Source: Erysipelotrichaceae bacterium (GTDB lineage: Bacteria; Bacillota_I; Bacilli_A; Erysipelotrichales; Erysipelotrichaceae). From it: a DNA stretch of 50,213 nucleotides. The position numbers were made by a program, and so were the translations under genes. Of the stretch, positions 16,219 to 24,753 are shown piece after piece; positions within the stretch are counted from its first letter, which is position 1, and each line of letters begins with the position of its first letter. The notes under the pieces are model-generated. The model had not been told where the DNA came from. It was given only the letters and a program-made list of their open reading frames with translations, and did no database searches. The stretch is from NCBI GenBank assembly GCA_017561055.1, contig JAFZDT010000063.1, forward strand, positions 1 through 50,213. The letters are read 5' to 3'.

Positions 16219-16230
16219 CAAGACTTTTAT
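16201..16230. terminator. Bidirectional terminator between feoB operon and the rRNA methyltransferase
   Basis: AAGTCTTGTCA-GAAA-TGACAAGACTT is a perfect 11-bp stem, followed by TTTAT on the plus strand. It contains the stop codon of the Cys-rich gene. Confidence 0.9.
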
Positions 16231-17420
16231 ATTATTTGGAAAATATAGAATTTTAAATATGAAGTTTCTTCCATCGTCCAAAGAATTGGATGATCATGAT
16301 TTTGTTGTGTAATTGATACTTGCTTTAATGTAACATTCGCTTCTAACGCCGCTTCACGTAACATCTTTTCAAAGTTATCAATCTCCATAAAACGTGAACA
16401 TGTACAAGTAATTAAATATCCACCTGGTTCTAATAATTCCATCGCTTGTTTATTAATGTACTTATAGCCATTATATGCCGCATTTACTGTTTTTCTAGAT
16501 TTCGTAAATGCAGGTGGATCTAAAACAATAATATCAAATTGACCACGCTTAGAATTTTCTAAATATTTGAAAACATCCGCTTCCACAAAAGAAATACGAT
16601 CTTCAATATGATTCAATACCGCATTACGATATCCTTGATCCAAAGCCGTTTGTGATACATCCACTGCTGTAACTGCCTTCGCATTACCAAATGCCGCATT
16701 CAATGCAAAACCACCTGTATGAGAAAAACAATCCAATACACGTTTACCATGCGCAATATGTCTTAATAATACACGATTGCTCTTTTGATCTAAGAAATAT
16801 CCTGTTTTTTGCCCGTTTTCAACATCCACATGTAATTTCAAACCATTTTCATCAATAATGGTTTTTGTAGGCAAATCCGCATTTCTCCAATAGCCTTTAT
16901 ACATTTCAAGACCTTCTTTAACACGAACTTGAATATCATTACGCTCATAAATACCTTTAACATCTTGCCCATCGTTTTGTAATACTTCTAACAACACTTC
17001 ATAAATCATATCTTTACGAATATCCAATCCATAAGAACTAATTTGTGTTACTAAAATATCATTATAACGATCCACAGTTAATCCAGGTAATAAATCCGCT
17101 TCACCAAAGATTAAACGACAATTCGTTAAATTATTAAGTTCTACGGTTTTACGATAATCATAGGCAAATTGAATACGTTTCTTAAAGAATTCTCTATCCA
17201 ATTCTTCATTTCTATTTTTAGTAAAAATACGAACCACAACATGACTTAAAGTAGACACAAATCCACTACCCATATATTGTCCATCTTCCGTATGAATATC
17301 AACAACATCTCCATTTTGAATGCTATCATCCATACGTACTAAATTATTACGATACATCCATGTTTGACCCTTCTCAAGCCACTTTGCACCTTCGTTTGAT
17401 ATAACAACAATTCCTCGCAT
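16227..17420 (-). CDS. RlmI/RlmK-type class I SAM-dependent rRNA methyltransferase
   Basis: The 397-residue protein has an N-terminal PUA domain (about 1-75) followed by a Rossmann methyltransferase. SAM-binding VLDCFSHTGGFALNAA and catalytic IIVLDPPAFTKS are clear, and a late CSRFME region carries the Cys typical of m5C enzymes. E. coli RlmI makes m5C1962 in 23S rRNA; the exact target here is inferred. The ATG at 17420 follows GGAGGGTATT. The frame stays open upstream to 17537, but that part is a structured leader with a terminator, not a protein extension. Confidence 0.92.
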   Translation of the reverse strand: MRGIVVISNEGAKWLEKGQTWMYRNNLVRMDDSIQNGDVVDIHTEDGQYMGSGFVSTLSHVVVRIFTKNRNEELDREFFKKRIQFAYDYRKTVELNNLTNCRLIFGEADLLPGLTVDRYNDILVTQISSYGLDIRKDMIYEVLLEVLQNDGQDVKGIYERNDIQVRVKEGLEMYKGYWRNADLPTKTIIDENGLKLHVDVENGQKTGYFLDQKSNRVLLRHIAHGKRVLDCFSHTGGFALNAAFGNAKAVTAVDVSQTALDQGYRNAVLNHIEDRISFVEADVFKYLENSKRGQFDIIVLDPPAFTKSRKTVNAAYNGYKYINKQAMELLEPGGYLITCTCSRFMEIDNFEKMLREAALEANVTLKQVSITQQNHDHPILWTMEETSYLKFYIFQII

Positions 17421-17439
17421 AATACCCTCCATTTTATAA

Positions 17440-17461
17440 CAAAAGCACTCCTTTGAGTGCT
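17440..17461 (-). terminator. Attenuator-like terminator in the methyltransferase leader
   Basis: On the minus strand AGCACTC-AAAG-GAGTGCT is followed by TTTGTT. It lies after the leader ORF stop and 20 bases before the methyltransferase start codon, the position expected for a transcription attenuator. Confidence 0.75.
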
Positions 17462-17464
17462 CTA

Positions 17465-17539
17465 TTACAAATTTAGCCAAGGCTGGTGTGTCATTCCCAG
17501 CTTCTCTTTTTTTAACCACTTGGGTGTGTAGCGACACAT
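17465..17539 (-). CDS. Leader peptide (24 aa) upstream of the methyltransferase
   Basis: The short ORF starts at ATG 17539, 5 bases after AGAGGT, and encodes 24 residues with the core YTPKWLKKEKLGMTHQPW. Its codons are unusual for this AT-rich genome (CTG, CAG, CGC, CCC). They are constrained by RNA pairing: CCAAG/CTTGG outside and GCTGG/CCAGC inside. The stop is followed at once by the attenuator hairpin. This layout suggests that translation of the peptide controls readthrough into the methyltransferase gene. I cannot confirm conservation without a search. Confidence 0.55.
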   Translation of the reverse strand: MCRYTPKWLKKEKLGMTHQPWLNL

Positions 17540-17562
17540 TTTCTACCTCTTGGCTTATCTAT

Positions 17563-17591
17563 ATTATATACTTCATACACCTTTCAAGCAA
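17563..17591 (-). promoter_or_regulatory. Promoter of the leader-methyltransferase transcript
   Basis: On the minus strand TTGCTT (17591-17586) and TATAAT (17568-17563) are 17 bases apart. The predicted start is near 17556, about 17 bases before the leader ORF. Confidence 0.65.
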
Positions 17592-17645
17592 TTCTTTTTC
17601 GACTTTTGATAAATCATTTGATTCATTACAATACTTACCTTAACA

Positions 17646-17678
17646 ATAAAAAAAGATATGAACTTACATTCATATCTT
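17646..17678 (-). terminator. Terminator of the eight-gene operon
   Basis: On the minus strand AAGATATGAA-TGTAAG-TTCATATCTT runs into TTTTTATT. It overlaps the stop codon of the TM2 gene. Confidence 0.9.
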
Positions 17679-18021
17679 AATAAAGTTTATTTACTAGTGA
17701 ATAAAATAATCGGTAATTGTACTCTTTTGTTAGTTTAACAATCATTATCCAATCAAATAAAGTCCAAAGACCAAATAATCCCATCGTAAAGAATTTAATT
17801 AGTCCATTTTTTGTTTCACCTAGTAAGAAACGATCCAATCCCCACATTCCAAAAAGGAAAGAAACCACAAACATAATTATAGGATTACGATATGAAATCT
17901 TTTCATATAAGAAACCATCATTCTCTAGGGATAATAATGTATCTCTTACTTTCACTAAATCTGTCTCAGTAAAATATTTACCAAAATGAATAATATATTC
18001 ATCTACTCTTGCATATTCCAT
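17677..18021 (-). CDS. TM2-domain membrane protein
   Basis: The 114-residue protein has a soluble N-terminal half and a TM2 domain (about 42-97). In TM2, two hydrophobic helices flank the FGMWGLDRFLLGETKNGLIKF segment, which carries the conserved G-x-x-D/H-R-F motif. Its function is unknown; TM2 proteins often sit with membrane stress genes. The ATG at 18021 starts 2 bases after the TPM-gene stop and uses a GGAGGAGG site inside that gene's Gly-rich 3' end. It is the last gene of the operon. Confidence 0.85.
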   Translation of the reverse strand: MEYARVDEYIIHFGKYFTETDLVKVRDTLLSLENDGFLYEKISYRNPIIMFVVSFLFGMWGLDRFLLGETKNGLIKFFTMGLFGLWTLFDWIMIVKLTKEYNYRLFYSLVNKLY

Positions 18022-18022
18022 A

Positions 18023-18865
18023 TTATCTTCTTCCTCCTCCAAAACCACGACTAGAGCCACCACGACTTCTTGAACCTATAGAACTACGAGAAATACTCGA
18101 AGAACGTGATGGTGTAAATGTAGAACGTGATGGTCGTGAACTCACTGATGGGCGATAACTTGGTGTGGAACGAATCACAGTTCTAGGCGCATAATACGGT
18201 CTAGTACGATACGTTGGTGTACGATAACGATGCGTTCTTCTTGTTTGTGGATATCTTGGTTTTGAAAGCATAATCGATATCAAAATAACCACAATCAAAA
18301 CCAATACGATTAAAAATAGAATCATCGCAAAATCAACACCAGCGTCAGTAGTATTCGATTGTACATTTGGTACACCATAAATATCTACCAATTCTTCATA
18401 TAACACATCAAATGTATTAACAATCGCAGTCTCAAACTGTTCATTATCAAAATACGGTTCAAAATACGTTTCTAATATTTCATCAATACGCGCAGCACTA
18501 ATCTGACTTTCTAAGCCACGTCCAACCATGACATAATACTTTTCTTCTTGAATAACAGCTAGTAATAAAATTCCATTATCCTTTTCACTAGAACCAATAC
18601 CCCACTCATTAAACATCGTATAGGCATAATTCAAAATATCACTATGAATATAATCCACAGCTACAACTTCAATATACGCACCACTATGGCGATCCATATA
18701 GTAATTCTTCTCAGAAATATCATATTCTACATCTTCTGATAACACATTAGCTGGATCGTAGTAATAAGTATCTACACTTTCAGGTACATCAATGGCATAG
18801 ATTGGTAATACAAAAGATACCAACAATACCAATATCATACCCAATGTCATAATATACTTTCTCAT
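18023..18865 (-). CDS. TPM-domain (YgcG-like) secreted membrane protein
   Basis: The 280-residue protein has a signal peptide (about 1-24), then an extracellular TPM domain (about 30-160) with YYYDPANVLSEDV, GIGSSEKDNGILLLAV and YVMVGRGLE. One membrane helix (about 175-197) and a low-complexity Arg/Ser/Thr tail ending in SSRGFGGGRR follow. TPM proteins act at the cell surface, often with LemA proteins. Its ATG overlaps the LemA-like gene by 4 bases, which reinforces that pairing. Confidence 0.9.
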   Translation of the reverse strand: MRKYIMTLGMILVLLVSFVLPIYAIDVPESVDTYYYDPANVLSEDVEYDISEKNYYMDRHSGAYIEVVAVDYIHSDILNYAYTMFNEWGIGSSEKDNGILLLAVIQEEKYYVMVGRGLESQISAARIDEILETYFEPYFDNEQFETAIVNTFDVLYEELVDIYGVPNVQSNTTDAGVDFAMILFLIVLVLIVVILISIMLSKPRYPQTRRTHRYRTPTYRTRPYYAPRTVIRSTPSYRPSVSSRPSRSTFTPSRSSSISRSSIGSRSRGGSSRGFGGGRR

Positions 18866-19395
18866 CTAAAATACTCCACATCTTTTGCGAATATCTTTAA
18901 AACATTCCCAATCAAACCAGATGTTTCTTTTTCATATTCCGCAACCAATGTATTATATGGATCCAAAGAAATCGTATTTTGCGCATTTTCAAAGATAGAT
19001 ACTTGTTCCTTTAAACTTTTAGCATTTGTCGATGTTAAAGATACATTTTGTAATTGTTGAACCAACGATTGAATTTCAACATTCAAACTTTGATTACAAA
19101 CATATTTATCATGAATACTATCTACTTGATCAAACACTTGAACAGCCGCATTCGCTCTTGTAGTGTTAATATCATACTTATTCGCTAATGTCACAATATT
19201 TCTAGCACACTCAATACGAGTATCTAAATCATGTTGAATGGACAAACCATCTTTTTTCTCACCCACTAAAAACTCTTGATAAATGTCATCTGCCATGCGA
19301 TTCAATTTAGAAACACCCGCAAACAAAGAACTTGATACTATCAAGACAAGCATCACAAGAATCATTAATGTTTTATTTTCTAAATGATTCATCAT
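18862..19395 (-). CDS. LemA-like membrane protein
   Basis: The protein has about 177 residues: an N-terminal transmembrane helix (about 9-27) and a helical extracytoplasmic domain ending in the LemA-like PYNTLVAEYEKE ... KIFAKDVEYF segment. It is divergent from classical LemA, so the call leans on topology, the PYN motif and the overlapping TPM gene, its usual partner. The start is among GTG/ATG/ATG at 19398-19392; the first ATG has AAGG 7 bases upstream. Confidence 0.75.
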   Translation of the reverse strand: MMNHLENKTLMILVMLVLIVSSSLFAGVSKLNRMADDIYQEFLVGEKKDGLSIQHDLDTRIECARNIVTLANKYDINTTRANAAVQVFDQVDSIHDKYVCNQSLNVEIQSLVQQLQNVSLTSTNAKSLKEQVSIFENAQNTISLDPYNTLVAEYEKETSGLIGNVLKIFAKDVEYFR

Positions 19396-19409
19396 CACAC
19401 ATCCTTTTC

Positions 19410-20540
19410 TTAGGCATTAATTTCTAATAATTTAGCCTTAATTTCTCCCTCAATACGAGCCAATTCATGTTCAGCTTCTTGACGTTTTGTACGTCCTTCT
19501 TCTTGAATCTTTAATACTTCATCTAAAGTTTCAATTAATGCTTGGTTTGTATGTTTCAATGTTTCAATTTCAACAATACCCTTTTCAGCTTCTTTTGCTG
19601 TATCAATAGTAGCTTGTTTTAAAGTTTGCGCATTTTTCTTTAATAAGCTATTTGTTAATTCACTAACTGCTTGTTGCGCTTCAATTGCTTGTTTAGAATG
19701 GTTGATACCCAACGCTAAAACCATTTGTGATTTCCATAAAGGAATCGTATTCACCAATGTAGATTGAATCTTTTCAGTCATCAATGTATCGTTATTTTGT
19801 ACTAAACGAATTTGAGGTCCCATTTGTAATGCAATATTACGAGTTAATTCTAAATCATACAATTTCTTTTCAAAACGATCACATAATTGAGCTAAATCAT
19901 TGGCAGCTTGAGAATCTTCTGCTAAACCACTTACTTCTGCTTTCTTAACTAAAGCAGGTAAATCAACAGTACGAACTTCTTGCAATTTCTTTTTACCAGC
20001 TAAAATGTACATTGTTAATTCTTTAAAGTTTAACAAGTTCTTTTCATACATTTCATCTAAAATCGCAATATCTTTCATCAATTGAATTTGATGAGACTCT
20101 AAAGCAGACGCAATCTTATTTACATTCAACTCCGCTTTATCAAAGCGAGCTTTCATAGATTGTACTTTATTACTACCTTTTTTGAATAAGCCAGCTAACC
20201 CTTTTTCTTCAGGTTCTGCATCAAAACCTTTTAATTCCACAACAAGGTCACCTAACATGTCACCAACTTCACCCAAGTCTTTTGTACGAACATTATTTAA
20301 TGTACTTTCAGAAAAACTAGAGATTTTCTTTTGAGCTGCTGCACCATATTGTAAAATTACGTTAGATTGTGTTAAATCAATTTGTTTCGCAAAATCTTCT
20401 ACTTGTTTCTTTTCTTCTTCTGTTAATGTGCTATCATTCACATACACAGGAGTTACTTCAGGTTTTGCTTCTTCAACTACAACCTCTTCCACTTTTTCTT
20501 CTTCTGCATTTAATGTTAAAGTAATTTTATCTTCTGACAT
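19410..20540 (-). CDS. TelA/YceH-family toxic-anion resistance protein
   Basis: The 376-residue cytoplasmic, highly helical protein belongs to the TelA family (tellurite and other toxic-anion tolerance, also linked to cell-envelope antimicrobials). Features are the FAKQIDLTQSN segment, KMKARFDKA-like central helices, and the QMGPQIRLVQ / LWKSQMVLALG region typical of TelA. The N-terminus is acidic. The ATG at 20540 follows GGGAGG at the end of xpaC. XpaC and TelA are frequent neighbours; how they work biochemically is not established. Confidence 0.9.
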   Translation of the reverse strand: MSEDKITLTLNAEEEKVEEVVVEEAKPEVTPVYVNDSTLTEEEKKQVEDFAKQIDLTQSNVILQYGAAAQKKISSFSESTLNNVRTKDLGEVGDMLGDLVVELKGFDAEPEEKGLAGLFKKGSNKVQSMKARFDKAELNVNKIASALESHQIQLMKDIAILDEMYEKNLLNFKELTMYILAGKKKLQEVRTVDLPALVKKAEVSGLAEDSQAANDLAQLCDRFEKKLYDLELTRNIALQMGPQIRLVQNNDTLMTEKIQSTLVNTIPLWKSQMVLALGINHSKQAIEAQQAVSELTNSLLKKNAQTLKQATIDTAKEAEKGIVEIETLKHTNQALIETLDEVLKIQEEGRTKRQEAEHELARIEGEIKAKLLEINA

Positions 20541-20541
20541 G

Positions 20542-21195
20542 TTATTTTTCCTCCCCACTTGTCACAAAGCCTTGTGATGCTAATAAACTTTCCATCACTT
20601 TAATATCACTAGAAATATCCAACGCTTCATCATCATATAAACGATCCAATTGTTCTTTAAATGCTTTCTCAACTTGCGCAAGCATATTTTCAATTTTCTT
20701 CTTCGATGATTTCACATTTTCACTTTCAAAAGTTTCATTTTCTAATTCTGTATAATAATCCAACATCTTCGAAATTGTTGGTAGATAGTAGGAAATGAAT
20801 TTACGAATTTCTTGTACTTTCTTAGGATACTCTTGTACTCTATTTAAAATATTTTGCGATACTTTTACAATATCATCAATATCTTTTGAGACTTCTACAT
20901 TTTGAATCTTATTATTCGCTTGCACTAAACGATTCAAATAATGTTGACCCTCATTGATTACATCTTGTACTTCTAAATTTTCAAAAGGAATTTCCTCTTC
21001 ATATTGTATCACGATATCTTTAAATACCTTAAACTTTCTCATAGCTAAATACGCAAAGATATCAATTCCAGCAATTAATAAATAACTACTTAATTTATAC
21101 ATTGGGAATACAAATGCTAGAATTGCCCATAAAATACCACAAACCAAATATGGTTTACTAGAAGGAACATTCTTTGTACGAATATGTGTTTTCAT
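20542..21195 (-). CDS. XpaC-family membrane protein
   Basis: The 217-residue protein has two hydrophobic segments near the N-terminus (about 16-32 and 36-50), then a helical cytoplasmic domain with YYLPTISKMLDYYTELEN and a final IKVMESLLASQGF. This pattern identifies the XpaC (5-bromo-4-chloroindolyl phosphate hydrolysis) family. The named activity is historical; a TelA-linked membrane role is more plausible. It shares its C-terminal signature with the operon's first gene (23810-24715). Confidence 0.88.
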   Translation of the reverse strand: MKTHIRTKNVPSSKPYLVCGILWAILAFVFPMYKLSSYLLIAGIDIFAYLAMRKFKVFKDIVIQYEEEIPFENLEVQDVINEGQHYLNRLVQANNKIQNVEVSKDIDDIVKVSQNILNRVQEYPKKVQEIRKFISYYLPTISKMLDYYTELENETFESENVKSSKKKIENMLAQVEKAFKEQLDRLYDDEALDISSDIKVMESLLASQGFVTSGEEK

Positions 21196-21205
21196 TGTAT
21201 CACCC

Positions 21206-23269
21206 CTATTCTACAAATGATGAATCATCTAATACAAAGTCTTTTAAACAAAGCTCATCCAACTTCGCATCCACCTCTTTAACAACTCTACGAGATTGTT
21301 GTAAAATAGCTTCTTCTACTTTATTTCTAGCTAAACGACCATTACCACTAATCTTTGAATCATCTTTTTGTACTTTATCAAAATACGCTAATAATGGTTC
21401 ATCACATTCAGGTAAAATCGTATATTCCTTACTCTTCGCAATGGATTTCGCAATCAATAACAATTCCTCAGCTGTATAATCCTTGAAATGTATTACATTA
21501 GGGAAACGAGATTTCAAACCAGAGTTACTTGTTAAGAATACTTCCATTTCCTTTTTATATCCAGCTAATATTACGATAACATCATCACGATAATCTTCCA
21601 TACCTTTAACTAAGGTATCAATACACTCTAAGCCAAAGTTATCATCTTTACCACGATACAATGCATACGCTTCATCAATGAACAATACACCACCCAAGGC
21701 TGATTTGATAACTTGCATCGTTAATGGAGCTGTATGCCCAACATAACGACCTACCAAATCTGCACGAGTTACTTCCACTAATTGTCCACCACTCAATACA
21801 CCAATTGCACGTAAATACTTCGAAATAATACGAGCAATCGTTGTTTTACCTGTACCAGGATTTCCAGTAAAGATCATATGCTTCGCTACTTCAGATGTTT
21901 TCAAACCTCTTTGTTCACGAATCTTTTGTACTTTGAAATGATCTTCTAAAGACAATACATATTCTTTTACATCATCCAATCCAACAATTTCATCCAATTC
22001 TTTTTTGATACTTTCCATCTCTAAAGAATCTTGTTGAACACAACTAGAATATGGGACCACTTGTTCACCAAGTACCATTTCCCATTCCGCATTTCTACGC
22101 AATGTTACTTCTAACACACCATTAAATGCATGTTCCAATTGGTATTGACTCATCATAGCCAAACATTCTTCTTGCATATGTTTTAAACTGTAGAACCCTT
22201 GATTTGCTAAATAGTGTTCTAAGAAATATGTTTTCACACTCTCATCAACGGTTACTTTAATATTCAATTGATGACTTGCATCCACTAATTCTACAATTGC
22301 CTTATCTACTAATGCCACAACATCTTCATGCGCAAAAGCCTTAGTTTCAACAATGTCTCCAAAACTCTTAACCACTTCCGCCCCTAATAAATCAATGACT
22401 TTGCTTTTCTTTAGTCCTGTTAAGAAAACTAAATATTTATCATTTGCAGTTAATTCACTGATTGTTTGTTGCATAAGTGCATTATTGGTATCCATTAATT
22501 GATTATTATTCATCACATAACGTTTCTTTAATGGTAATACACCCTTTGTTAATAAATCAGAAATCATTACCAAATATGCAGGATAACAATACTCAACATT
22601 TTCAAATACAACCACTTCATCTTCACTACGCAAAGCTGTAAACAAATCTTGCAATAATAATTTCTCATCTTCTTGTGTTGTATATAATCCTAAATCCAAA
22701 GTAGAAACACCATTACGTTTTAACACCTGTTCTTCAAATAAATGATTTACTACTTCATGTAAGGCAAAATGCTTCCCAGTTCCTTTAGAACCCATAACTA
22801 ACATCGTATTCTTTGTAGGATTGCCATTATCCATTACATACGGTCTACGAAAACTTAATACCAATTTACGAACAAAGTCTTCTTGTCCAATTACATTTTT
22901 ATTCACTTCTGTAATTACTTTTTGTGCAACTTCATCCGTAAAGAAAACTAAACTTTTTGTTTGTAAACTAGATGTATCATCATAATCTACAGATACACCA
23001 AAATCTTTTTCAATTTCTTTTTTTAATTTATCCAAATCAATCTCTGTTGTAAGAGAATTCGTCATGCGTTCTAACTCTACTAAATTCGCTTGTAGTTGTT
23101 CATTAAGTTTTTGATCAACAACTTCCATCTCTTCTAATTGCTTTTCAGTATTTCTAGCTTGTTGTAACATTTCATTACTATCCACCATGAAAGTACGTTT
23201 AGGCGCATTCTTCCCAAACACTTTTTCTTGCAATTCCTTAATTTCATCTGCACGAGATTTTCTAGCCAT
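21206..23269 (-). CDS. Double-AAA ATPase: degenerate ClpB-like module plus CbbX/SpoVK module
   Basis: The 687-residue cytoplasmic protein has a coiled N-terminus (30-90). A first AAA module starts at VIGQEDFVRKLVLSFRRP (ClpA/B D2-like), with an altered Walker A GSKGTGKH (160-167) and Walker B VVVFENVE, probably weakened or inactive. The second, CbbX/SpoVK-like module is intact: Walker A GNPGTGKT (469-476), Walker B LFIDE (Asp532-Glu533) and the sensor/arginine region LKSRFPNVIHF. It may remodel a protein partner encoded in the operon. The start follows GGAGGTTTAGTT. Confidence 0.85.
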   Translation of the reverse strand: MARKSRADEIKELQEKVFGKNAPKRTFMVDSNEMLQQARNTEKQLEEMEVVDQKLNEQLQANLVELERMTNSLTTEIDLDKLKKEIEKDFGVSVDYDDTSSLQTKSLVFFTDEVAQKVITEVNKNVIGQEDFVRKLVLSFRRPYVMDNGNPTKNTMLVMGSKGTGKHFALHEVVNHLFEEQVLKRNGVSTLDLGLYTTQEDEKLLLQDLFTALRSEDEVVVFENVEYCYPAYLVMISDLLTKGVLPLKKRYVMNNNQLMDTNNALMQQTISELTANDKYLVFLTGLKKSKVIDLLGAEVVKSFGDIVETKAFAHEDVVALVDKAIVELVDASHQLNIKVTVDESVKTYFLEHYLANQGFYSLKHMQEECLAMMSQYQLEHAFNGVLEVTLRRNAEWEMVLGEQVVPYSSCVQQDSLEMESIKKELDEIVGLDDVKEYVLSLEDHFKVQKIREQRGLKTSEVAKHMIFTGNPGTGKTTIARIISKYLRAIGVLSGGQLVEVTRADLVGRYVGHTAPLTMQVIKSALGGVLFIDEAYALYRGKDDNFGLECIDTLVKGMEDYRDDVIVILAGYKKEMEVFLTSNSGLKSRFPNVIHFKDYTAEELLLIAKSIAKSKEYTILPECDEPLLAYFDKVQKDDSKISGNGRLARNKVEEAILQQSRRVVKEVDAKLDELCLKDFVLDDSSFVE

Positions 23270-23280
23270 AACTAAACCTC

Positions 23281-23820
23281 CTACTTAATTGCGTCCATAA
23301 CGGTATCGTATACCAACTTCATCATTTCATTTTTTGATTTACGTAAAGCCTTATCTACCAAACGTAACCCATCTAAATATCCTTGTGAATATAAAGAAGG
23401 ATGCTGTGTTTGACGAGTTTGAGAAATTTCTTGCTTTAACGTTTTTTCCACGATTTGTAAGTTATTACGATTCAATTCTGCTTTATCAATATAACGCTCC
23501 AAAGCCGCCATATGCCCTGTCTTATAATACCCACGATAACGTGAATCATAAGTTACATTATCCAAAGATTGAATAAAATAATCATAACGTGACATACAAC
23601 CTTCTACATTACTCAAAGATGGTTTCTTACTAGTAGCCACTGTATTTATTCTTACTTCACCATCTACCAAATCTTCCAATGAATCATATCCACGCTCATT
23701 CGCTGCCTTATGAATGGATTCAACCACTTTCTTACCAAAAGCATCCACCGTTTCTTCAATAGCTTCTCCATTTACATATTTCTTCAATAATTCATCTACA
23801 TGATTGTTCTTATTTACCAT
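23281..23820 (-). CDS. Unknown protein of the AAA/TelA operon
   Basis: The 179-residue protein is soluble and mainly helical, with no signal peptide. Notable segments are RYDYFIQSLDNVTYDSRYRG, GHMAALERYIDKAELNRNNL and a C-terminal YLDGLRLVDKALRKSKNEMM. I recognise no family. The ATG at 23820 lies inside the 3' end of the upstream gene with AAGGTGAG spaced 5-7 bases away. Its place directly before the AAA ATPase makes it a candidate adaptor or substrate. Confidence 0.8.
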   Translation of the reverse strand: MVNKNNHVDELLKKYVNGEAIEETVDAFGKKVVESIHKAANERGYDSLEDLVDGEVRINTVATSKKPSLSNVEGCMSRYDYFIQSLDNVTYDSRYRGYYKTGHMAALERYIDKAELNRNNLQIVEKTLKQEISQTRQTQHPSLYSQGYLDGLRLVDKALRKSKNEMMKLVYDTVMDAIK

Positions 23821-24715
23821 CAGCACTCACCTTTTTCGCAAATGGACTATCATCAATCAATCCATCCTTACGCAACAACATTTCTAATGTACTCATATTC
23901 GCATTCATCGCCATAAACTCTTCTTGGCAAACAGTTGTACAAATTGTTTTCAATGCTTCATTAATTAAAATAATTGTTTTAATCAATTTATCTTCAGCCG
24001 CTTTAAATTCTTCATGTGATTGTACACTCACACTCATCTTCTTATAGTCTTCCAAAATACCAACTAAAATCGGCAAATAATATTGCGAAACCTTCATCAA
24101 TTTATCCTGACTCTTTGGAAAGTTTTTCTCAATCAATTCAATTTGTTTTAAATATGCACAAATTTGATATAAACCATTTGAAATCTCTTCATGTTCAATT
24201 TCAATATTCTTTTGATTAATAATTTCAATAAAATCCGCAATCGTTGATTGCTTCACTTCTTCTTTTACTTCTTCTTTTACAACTTCTTTTTTAACAAACT
24301 CTTTTTTATCCAAATACGCAAACTTTACTAATAAGTCCAACACTTTGTGATACATATCTTTATACTTACGTTCAAATTCTTGAAAACCAGCAACACAATC
24401 TTCCCCATAGTATACTTGTAAATCTTTTAAAGACACATATTTTCCACTCTTAGGTCTAAGATTAATTTCTCCAGTCACCACTAAACGATCATTTTCTTCA
24501 AAATATTCTCTCAAGCTTTCTTGAATTTTAGCTCTTTCGCTTGTTGATAAATATGGCTGTTCCTCTTTTTTTACTTCTGGTTGTACTTGTTTGTGTGAAT
24601 CACCAAAAATTAAATATTTAAACAAAACATACAAAAAAAGCACAGGAAAAAAACTGCCAAGACTAAATATGGTTAAAAAGAATAAAATAATTAAGGTTTT
24701 ATCTTTTTTATTCAC
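23810..24715 (-). CDS. XpaC-like membrane protein (second copy, first gene of operon)
   Basis: The 301-residue protein has one N-terminal membrane segment (about 9-37), a charged linker, a middle region and a KKEVVKEEVKEEVKQ acidic/basic stretch (about 141-160). The C-terminal helical domain has YYLPILVGILEDYKKM and MSTLEMLLRKDGL, matching the end of XpaC at 20542-21195. It starts with GTG, 10 bases after AGGAG; the overlapping ATG is out of frame. An extended -10 TGTTATAAT lies about 30 bases upstream. The homology call is from motif pattern only. Confidence 0.75.
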   Translation of the reverse strand: MNKKDKTLIILFFLTIFSLGSFFPVLFLYVLFKYLIFGDSHKQVQPEVKKEEQPYLSTSERAKIQESLREYFEENDRLVVTGEINLRPKSGKYVSLKDLQVYYGEDCVAGFQEFERKYKDMYHKVLDLLVKFAYLDKKEFVKKEVVKEEVKEEVKQSTIADFIEIINQKNIEIEHEEISNGLYQICAYLKQIELIEKNFPKSQDKLMKVSQYYLPILVGILEDYKKMSVSVQSHEEFKAAEDKLIKTIILINEALKTICTTVCQEEFMAMNANMSTLEMLLRKDGLIDDSPFAKKVSADGK

Positions 24716-24753
24716 ATCTGATCAACTCCTATACTTTTTTATTATAACATAAA

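Noticed and set aside
17421-17537. N-terminal extension of the rRNA methyltransferase (open frame from GTG 17537)
   Set aside because: The region contains a promoter-proximal leader ORF in another frame and a terminator hairpin. The ATG at 17420 has GGAGG at the right distance.
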